DNA of 42,687 bases from Acidobacteriota bacterium. GTDB taxonomy: Bacteria > Acidobacteriota > Terriglobia > Terriglobales > Acidobacteriaceae. The notes beneath the pieces were generated by a model. It did not search any database and was not told where the DNA came from. It was given only the letters and a program-made list of their open reading frames with translations. Below are positions 37,546 to 42,687 of the stretch, piece by piece. Location: assembly GCA_021781795.1 (NCBI GenBank), contig JAJXWA010000019.1, positions 1 to 42,687 on the forward strand. Reading direction: 5' to 3'. The position numbers and the translations under genes are program-made. Each line of letters starts with the position of its first letter. Position 1 is the stretch's first letter.

Positions 37546-38670
37546 ATGCCTTCAGGAGTGACTGCATTTCCGCACGCGATGCTCCGAGAGATCTACGAGC
37601 AGCCGGCTGCTATCCGCCGCACGCTGGACCTCTATCTCAGCGGCGACACTTTCAACAGGTCGGCATTTGCACCGATGGCATCGTGGCTCAATCCGCGCGG
37701 CGAAGTCCTCATCGCGGCCAGCGGCTCCAGCCGCCACGCAGGCCTCGCCGCCGAAATCCTTCTTGAAGATCTCTGCGGACTCGCAGTCGATGTGGAATAC
37801 GCGAGCGAATACGCGTGCAGGCCTACGGCGAATCCGCGGCATCCGTCGGTCATCGTCATCTCGCAATCCGGCGAGACCAGCGACACTCTCGCCGCGCTGC
37901 GATGCGCTATCCGTGGCGGCCAGCAGACCCTCGCCATCGCCAATGTTCCCGGAAGCACCATGCTGCGCGAAGCGAGCGCGGCGATGCCGCTCGCTGCGGG
38001 GCCGGAATTGGCAATCCCAGCGACCAAGAGCTTCACCTGCCAGTTAACCGCGCTCTATCTGCTCGCGTTATATCTGGCACGACAGCTCCACACACTCGAC
38101 GCAGAAGAAATTATCCGGCGCATCCGCGAACTGCGCGATCTTCCTGAGCGCATCGAGGCGCATCTCGACACATGGCGCGCGCAGACGGTCGCACTCGCTG
38201 CGAGCTTTCGTGATGCGGCCAGCTTTCTCTATCTCGGTCGCAGCGTCCACTACGCCATCGCACGCGAGGGCGCGCTCAAGATGAAGGAGTCCTCTTATGT
38301 GCAAGCTGAGGGCTACCCTGCGGGTGAGCTGAAGCACGGACCGAATGCACTCGTCAGCGAAACCGTACCGCTCGTTGTCCTCGCCACCTTTGATCCATCC
38401 AGCGCGGACTCGCGCGAGCGATACGCAAGGACGCTGCACCTGCTCGGCGAGATGAAGGCACAGGGCGCGCGCATCGTCTGCATCGCCAACACAGGTGACC
38501 GGGACGTGCCCGCTCTGGCCACGGATTGCATCTTCGTCGAGCCGGCCTCGGAGCACCTGCTGCCGATCGAAGAAGTGATCCCTCTGCAACTCCTCAGCTA
38601 CGCCATGGCAGTTGAGCACGGAGTCAATGTCGACCACCCGCGCCATCTCTCGAAGGCAGTCATCGAGTAA
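37546..38670 (+). CDS. GlmS-like double-SIS sugar-phosphate isomerase/deaminase
   Basis: A 374-residue cytoplasmic protein that equals the isomerase half of GlmS, without the glutaminase domain. The first SIS domain has ASGSSRHAG (58-66) and SQSGETSDT (106-114). The second has LGRSVHYAIAREGALKMKE with E241, K245 and E248, then LKHGP with H264. The end VDHPRHLSKAVIE carries the K370 equivalent of the GlmS C-terminal lysine. Lacking a glutaminase, such proteins act as deaminases or isomerases of amino-sugar or fructosamine phosphates (NagB-II, AgaS or FrlB types); which is undetermined. The start is uncertain: ATG 37546, GTG 37558 and ATG 37579 are all possible, the last giving the family opening MLREIYEQP. 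Its stop is 7 bases from the convergent sugar-porter stop. Confidence 0.87.
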   Translation: MPSGVTAFPHAMLREIYEQPAAIRRTLDLYLSGDTFNRSAFAPMASWLNPRGEVLIAASGSSRHAGLAAEILLEDLCGLAVDVEYASEYACRPTANPRHPSVIVISQSGETSDTLAALRCAIRGGQQTLAIANVPGSTMLREASAAMPLAAGPELAIPATKSFTCQLTALYLLALYLARQLHTLDAEEIIRRIRELRDLPERIEAHLDTWRAQTVALAASFRDAASFLYLGRSVHYAIAREGALKMKESSYVQAEGYPAGELKHGPNALVSETVPLVVLATFDPSSADSRERYARTLHLLGEMKAQGARIVCIANTGDRDVPALATDCIFVEPASEHLLPIEEVIPLQLLSYAMAVEHGVNVDHPRHLSKAVIE

Positions 38671-38677
38671 TAGCCCA

Positions 38678-40471
38678 TCAACAGCGTCTGGCAAAGTGCT
38701 CTTCAATCTCTTCGAGCGTCTTTCCCTTCGTCTCCGGCAGGAAGAACGTTGCCGTCAGGAAGTACACCACCGTGAATCCCGCGAAGAGAAAAAAGATGGA
38801 AGAGTAGCCGTGCTTGCTGACGAACGGCAGGAAGATTGCTGCCAGAGTCGTCGATACCAACTGGTTGATCACCAGCGCAATGCTCATGCCGTTCGAGCGG
38901 ATGCGCGTCGGCATGAGTTCGCTCAGCGCAAGCCACACGCACACGCCCGGCCCCATCGCATAAAAGCCCATGAAGAGGTAGAGGCCAAGCGCGATCAGCC
39001 ATCCGTGGCTCGTCTCCGGAATTGGACTCACAATCGCCTTCTCAATCCGCAGGGATGCACGTTGTGCGGCGGCGAAATCGCCGATTGGGTTCTTGAAAAA
39101 GGCCTCGACTCGATTGACCGGCAGGCAGTTTGCCTGGTCCACCACAAGCGGCGCTGCCGCCGTATCGTCCGAACGCACATAGCTCGTTGCTGCGGTGAAG
39201 TCGCCGCAGGAATAAATGATGGCGAAGGACGCGCGGCGCGGGTCGATTTGGCTCGTTACCCCACTCACGGCGAGCAACTGCTGCGCAACCTCGGGCGTCA
39301 AGCGCAGCGCGAGTGGCTGATCTGCTCGCACCAACTGCTGCACAGCGACCCGGACATCCGCGCTGTGCGCCTCCGTACGCAGAAAGGCCACGCCTACTGC
39401 CACAAGCGAAGCGATGATGCCGCTCGTACCCAAGATCAGCAGCACCCGGCGTCCGATGCGGTCCACCAGTGTCATCCCCACGATGGTCAGCAGGAAGTTG
39501 ACAATCGTGAAGACCACATAGCCCCAGTGCGCCGCCAGATCCGACAAGCCGCTCTGGATCAGGATGCCGGTGTTGTAGCCAATAATGGAGTTCACGCCGG
39601 TCGCCGTATTGCAGAAGAGAATCACGCACGCCAGCAGAAACGGCAGCAGATACTTGCGCTGCAGCAGCGGTTCGCGAAGATGCGTTCCGGGCGTGCTTGC
39701 GCCGCCCGTCTGCGCCATCTCTTTCATCTCGCGCTGTGCTTGTTCCAGCGTGCGCGAGCGCAACAGCGCAAGCTCTGCATGCTCTTGCCTTCCCTTGCGA
39801 TAGAGCCAGCGCGGCGACTCCGTCACGCGCAGACTGCCCAGCACAAAGACCACCCCCGGCGGCAACGAAACCCAGAAGATGCTGCGCCATGCCTGGTCCT
39901 TAAAGGCAAAGAGTGAAGCGGCGCTCGCCATGTGCGCAACGGCATCGACGCGATAGCTGAAATAGATCCCCACCAGAGCCGCGGCAACAATTCCCAGCGT
40001 CAGCAGCCATTGGAAGACGGCAGTGCCTTTGCCGCGATTCGAAGCGGCAAGGCACTCGGCCAGGTACAGTGGAACCACCACGCCAATCAGGCCGCCGCTC
40101 GTGCCCTGCAGCAGGCGTCCGAAGAACAGAGGCGCATACCCGTGTGATAGCGCGATGATCGGGATACTGACGATAAACGCCAGCCCACTGAGCACCATCA
40201 AAGGCTTGCGGCCCATCCAATCTGCCAGCAATCCCGCAAAGAGCGTGGACAGCACACTGCCCAGAAGCACGGCGGCGACAATCACCGAAAGTTGCGCGGC
40301 GGTCAGGCGTGAGGTGGCTTCAAGGTAGGGCAGCGCGCCGCCGATGATGCCCACGTCAATGCCGTAGAGCAGCCCGCCCAGTCCTGCCACAAAAAGCAGA
40401 AAGCGATTGTAGGAATGCCGCCTGCGATCAACAGAGGAAAAACGCGCATCAGAGGATTCACTCGAATTCAT
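38678..40471 (-). CDS. MFS sugar porter with a large extracytoplasmic insertion
   Basis: A 597-residue sugar:H+ symporter of the MFS sugar-porter family. Hallmarks are LYGIDVGIIGGAL in helix 1 (35-47), DWMGRKP (84-90), ESPRWL (218-223), DRIGRR (337-342) and the C-terminal PETKGKTLEEIEEHF (579-593). Known porters are about 450-520 residues. The excess lies between helices 9 and 10: residues ~366-488 form a polar, extracytoplasmic insertion with two cysteines (C422, C449). The start at 40471 has AAGGA 7 bases upstream. It lies 25 bases after the stop of the second MFS gene on the same strand, so the two are probably one operon. The sugar is unknown; the neighbouring SIS gene hints at an amino sugar. 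Confidence 0.9.
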   Translation of the reverse strand: MNSSESSDARFSSVDRRRHSYNRFLLFVAGLGGLLYGIDVGIIGGALPYLEATSRLTAAQLSVIVAAVLLGSVLSTLFAGLLADWMGRKPLMVLSGLAFIVSIPIIALSHGYAPLFFGRLLQGTSGGLIGVVVPLYLAECLAASNRGKGTAVFQWLLTLGIVAAALVGIYFSYRVDAVAHMASAASLFAFKDQAWRSIFWVSLPPGVVFVLGSLRVTESPRWLYRKGRQEHAELALLRSRTLEQAQREMKEMAQTGGASTPGTHLREPLLQRKYLLPFLLACVILFCNTATGVNSIIGYNTGILIQSGLSDLAAHWGYVVFTIVNFLLTIVGMTLVDRIGRRVLLILGTSGIIASLVAVGVAFLRTEAHSADVRVAVQQLVRADQPLALRLTPEVAQQLLAVSGVTSQIDPRRASFAIIYSCGDFTAATSYVRSDDTAAAPLVVDQANCLPVNRVEAFFKNPIGDFAAAQRASLRIEKAIVSPIPETSHGWLIALGLYLFMGFYAMGPGVCVWLALSELMPTRIRSNGMSIALVINQLVSTTLAAIFLPFVSKHGYSSIFFLFAGFTVVYFLTATFFLPETKGKTLEEIEEHFARRC

Positions 40472-40496
40472 GGGCTTGTCCTTCTCCTGCTCCTGC

Positions 40497-41708
40497 TCAG
40501 GCTGCCGCGCTTTCGCCCTCAGAGTCACGAAACACGAGGAAGAACAGAACAAGAATGACTGCGGACATGCCTGCCGAGATCAGCCATATCGGCTTCCATG
40601 CATGCGCAGCCAATCCGTCGGCGGCAATCGTTGCATAGCGATCAACCACCCGTCCTGATAGCCACGACCCTAGCAGCATACCCGCGCCATATGTGATGAG
40701 TGTCAGCATTCCCTGCGCCGCCGCGCGGGAGGCCGCGGGCGCCTTGCGATCCACGTAAATCTGGCCCGTCACAAAGAAGAAGTCGTAGCAGATCCCGTGC
40801 AGCAGGATGCCCCCGTACAGCATCCATAAAGCTGCGCCGCCGTCGCCAAAGGCAAAGAGCGTGTACCGGATCGCCCAGGCCGACATGCCGGCAATCAGCA
40901 TGTACTTAACGCCCAGCCGCCGAAAAAACCAGGGGATGAGCAGCATGCAGAAAAGCTCGGACATCTGGCCGCCAGTCATTTTGCCCGCTGCGTTTTGAAT
41001 TCCGATCTCATTCAGAAACAGGTTCGTGAATGCGTAGTAGAACTGCAGAGGAATGCAGATGAAAAACGATGCCAGAGCAAAGACAGCGAAGGAGGGTTCT
41101 CGCATTAGCCTCACTGCCTCCAGCGGTAATAATCTGGCGAGGCTGAACGTTTCCGTCGCTTTCACCGGGGGCGTGTGAGGCAGTGTGAGGGAGTAGAGAG
41201 CCAGCACCAGCGATGAGGCAGCGGCCACTCGCAGTGGCGTTGAAGTGGCCTCCAGCCGCAGGCTTCCCACTATCAGCCCGGCCACGATCCATCCCCCTGT
41301 TCCCAGCACGCGGATGGGGCCGAACTCCATTTTGGGATCGCTCATTTGGCGAAAGGCTAATGAATTTGTGAGCGCCAAGGTCGGCATGTAGGCGCAGGCA
41401 TACAGCAGGATCAGCCAGTAAAGTGGCGCAAACGCCGTGCGCTCCGATGCAAGATAGAGCAGCACCGCACCCGCACCATGCAGCGCGGCCAGCACATGCT
41501 GCGTTGCAAAGAAGCGATCCGCAATCCAGCCAGCCACAAACGGCGAGATGATGGCTCCCACAGCCGTCGTTCCCGCCACCAGGCCAATCTCTGTTCCGGA
41601 AAAGTGCAGCGTCCGGCCAAGCCATGTCCCCACTGTCACGTACCATGCGCCCCAGATGAAATACTCCAAAAACATCATCGTGGCCAGTTGCGCCTTCACG
41701 AGCGTCAT
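40497..41708 (-). CDS. MFS transporter, nucleoside:H+ symporter (NupG/XapB) type
   Basis: A 403-residue, twelve-helix MFS protein. The start LATMMFLEYFIWGAWYVTVGTWL and the pattern of helices 4-5 (LLYACAYMPTLALTNSLAFRQM followed by FGPIRVLGTGGWIVAG) are typical of the nucleoside:H+ symporter family. Many acidobacterial and Bacteroidetes members sit beside glycan genes and may carry sugars or nucleosides, so the substrate is left open. The start at 41708 has GGAGG about 10 bases upstream; a longer frame would run antisense over the divergent lipoprotein gene. It is the first gene of a two-gene unit with the sugar porter. Confidence 0.87.
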   Translation of the reverse strand: MTLVKAQLATMMFLEYFIWGAWYVTVGTWLGRTLHFSGTEIGLVAGTTAVGAIISPFVAGWIADRFFATQHVLAALHGAGAVLLYLASERTAFAPLYWLILLYACAYMPTLALTNSLAFRQMSDPKMEFGPIRVLGTGGWIVAGLIVGSLRLEATSTPLRVAAASSLVLALYSLTLPHTPPVKATETFSLARLLPLEAVRLMREPSFAVFALASFFICIPLQFYYAFTNLFLNEIGIQNAAGKMTGGQMSELFCMLLIPWFFRRLGVKYMLIAGMSAWAIRYTLFAFGDGGAALWMLYGGILLHGICYDFFFVTGQIYVDRKAPAASRAAAQGMLTLITYGAGMLLGSWLSGRVVDRYATIAADGLAAHAWKPIWLISAGMSAVILVLFFLVFRDSEGESAAA

Positions 41709-41819
41709 CCTCTTGGTCCCTCCGCGATTCCCGTCATCAATAGCCTGTGGGCACATCGTAGCCCAGCATACGACATGCGCCGGGCAAAGGCCGTGCGGGT
41801 CCATTAGACTGAGAGGGCC

Positions 41820-42687
41820 ATGAGGAGATGCGAACGATGGCTGTGCGTGGCGCTGGCGACCGGCCTTGCCGCTGGCGTCATCGGCTGCGGCACGCCGGCT
41901 GCTCCGCAACCTCCGTCTCTGAATCTGCCCGGCCCCGTCTCCGACCTGTCTGCCGCGCGCACCGGTAACACGGTCCAGCTCAACTGGACGATGCCCACGC
42001 GCACCACAGACAAGCTGCCCATCTCCGGCGACGTTACCGTGCATATCTGCCGTGGTGAAACGCCCGCTTCCTGCGTCGCCGCAGGGCCGGACCAAAGCGT
42101 AGCTCCGGGCGCAGAACACACCTTCACTGAATCGCTGCCGCCCTCGCTGACCACGGGTGCGCCCCGCCTGATTCACTACTGGGTGGAATTGAAGAACCGC
42201 AAGGGCCGCTCAGCGGGCCTGTCCAATGCAGCCTCCGTTCTTGCAGGCGAAGCGCCGGGCCCCATCACCGGCCTGAGCGCTACCCTGCGCAAAGAAGGCG
42301 TCGTGCTACGCTGGACGCCGGATGGTGAAAGCGTTCCGGTCCGGTTCCACCGCACTCTGCTGACGCCCGAGCCTGCGCACACGCAGCAGGGCCTGCTCGC
42401 AGCGCCGCCCGAACCTCTCCAGATGAACCTGCTCGTCGATCCGGACACACTCACCGCCATCGCTCTCGACAAGAGCATCCGCTTCGGCGCCACCTATGAG
42501 TACCGCGCCCAGCGTGTTGCGCGTGTTGCGGTGAACGGCCAGACGCTCGAACTTGCTGGAGATCTCACTGCGCCTGTACGCATTGAGGCGACGGATGTAT
42601 TTCCTCCCGCGGTGCCCACAGGACTGGCTGCAGTGGCAACCGCTGCGCAGGACAACCTGCCCGCCTCCATTGATCTGAGTTGGCAGC
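41820..42687 (+). CDS. Fibronectin type III domain lipoprotein (3' truncated by window edge)
   Basis: An open frame from ATG 41820 that runs off the window (289 codons seen). The N-terminus is a lipoprotein signal: MRRCERW, a hydrophobic stretch, and a lipobox GVIGC with lipidated C23. Three fibronectin type III-like modules follow at about residues 37-141 (GPVSDLSAARTGNTVQLNW), 146-256 (GPITGLSATLRKEGVVLRW) and from 261 (VPTGLAAVATAAQDN...LSW). Each shows the Leu-x-Trp strand of the fold. It is probably anchored in the outer or inner membrane and exposed, with a binding or structural role. GAGAGG lies a few bases before the ATG. It is divergent from the nucleoside-type transporter, with 111 bases between them. 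Confidence 0.8.
   Translation, partial: MRRCERWLCVALATGLAAGVIGCGTPAAPQPPSLNLPGPVSDLSAARTGNTVQLNWTMPTRTTDKLPISGDVTVHICRGETPASCVAAGPDQSVAPGAEHTFTESLPPSLTTGAPRLIHYWVELKNRKGRSAGLSNAASVLAGEAPGPITGLSATLRKEGVVLRWTPDGESVPVRFHRTLLTPEPAHTQQGLLAAPPEPLQMNLLVDPDTLTAIALDKSIRFGATYEYRAQRVARVAVNGQTLELAGDLTAPVRIEATDVFPPAVPTGLAAVATAAQDNLPASIDLSWQ

Overview
The window looks like chromosomal DNA from a soil acidobacterium (Terriglobia/Acidobacteriaceae type). The grounds are high GC, beta-barrel receptors with an N-terminal carboxypeptidase-regulatory-like domain and no SusD partner, a GH79 protein that fits the Acidobacterium capsulatum beta-glucuronidase type, and a DUF5715 protein. These are family recognitions made from the translated sequence; no database search was run.

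Region 1 (1-20.9 kb) is a glycan-degradation locus. The tail of one TonB-dependent receptor opens the window. A minus-strand operon follows (read from 8.6 kb down to 0.4 kb): GH30-like, unassigned six-hairpin glycosidase, GH79, GH95. Divergent from it is a GH29 alpha-L-fucosidase. A complete TonB-dependent receptor (10.2-13.1 kb) comes next, with a small putative membrane protein beside it. Then come plus-strand GH127, GH42 and a second GH29, and a convergent GH39-like enzyme. All nine enzymes carry export signals, four Tat-type and five Sec-type. Together they suggest outer-membrane uptake and exo-acting trimming of a plant cell-wall glycan bearing L-fucose, glucuronic acid, galactose and L-arabinose. 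Arabinogalactan protein is my leading guess.

Region 2 (21-37.5 kb) is mostly housekeeping: rpsA (with a long leader), a HIT/Ap4A phosphorylase-like protein, rmuC, acpP-fabF, a Yip1 membrane protein, DUF5715, a PMT/GT39-like membrane glycosyltransferase, gyrA, a second polytopic membrane protein, ruvB and a thioredoxin-like protein. Several promoters with a clear -35/-10 and two strong bidirectional hairpin terminators are visible.

Region 3 (37.5-42.7 kb) has a GlmS-like double-SIS sugar-phosphate isomerase/deaminase facing two MFS transporters. One of these is a sugar porter with an unusual ~120-residue extracytoplasmic insertion, the other a nucleoside:H+ symporter-like protein. A fibronectin type III lipoprotein runs off the right edge.

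No RNA genes, insertion sequences, CRISPR arrays or phage genes were seen. The most original points are the unassigned six-hairpin protein coupled to GH79, the sugar-porter insertion, the M15-peptidase-like zinc motif in DUF5715, the inverted repeat over the rpsA promoter, and two promoters placed so close to their start codons that the mRNAs should be leaderless.
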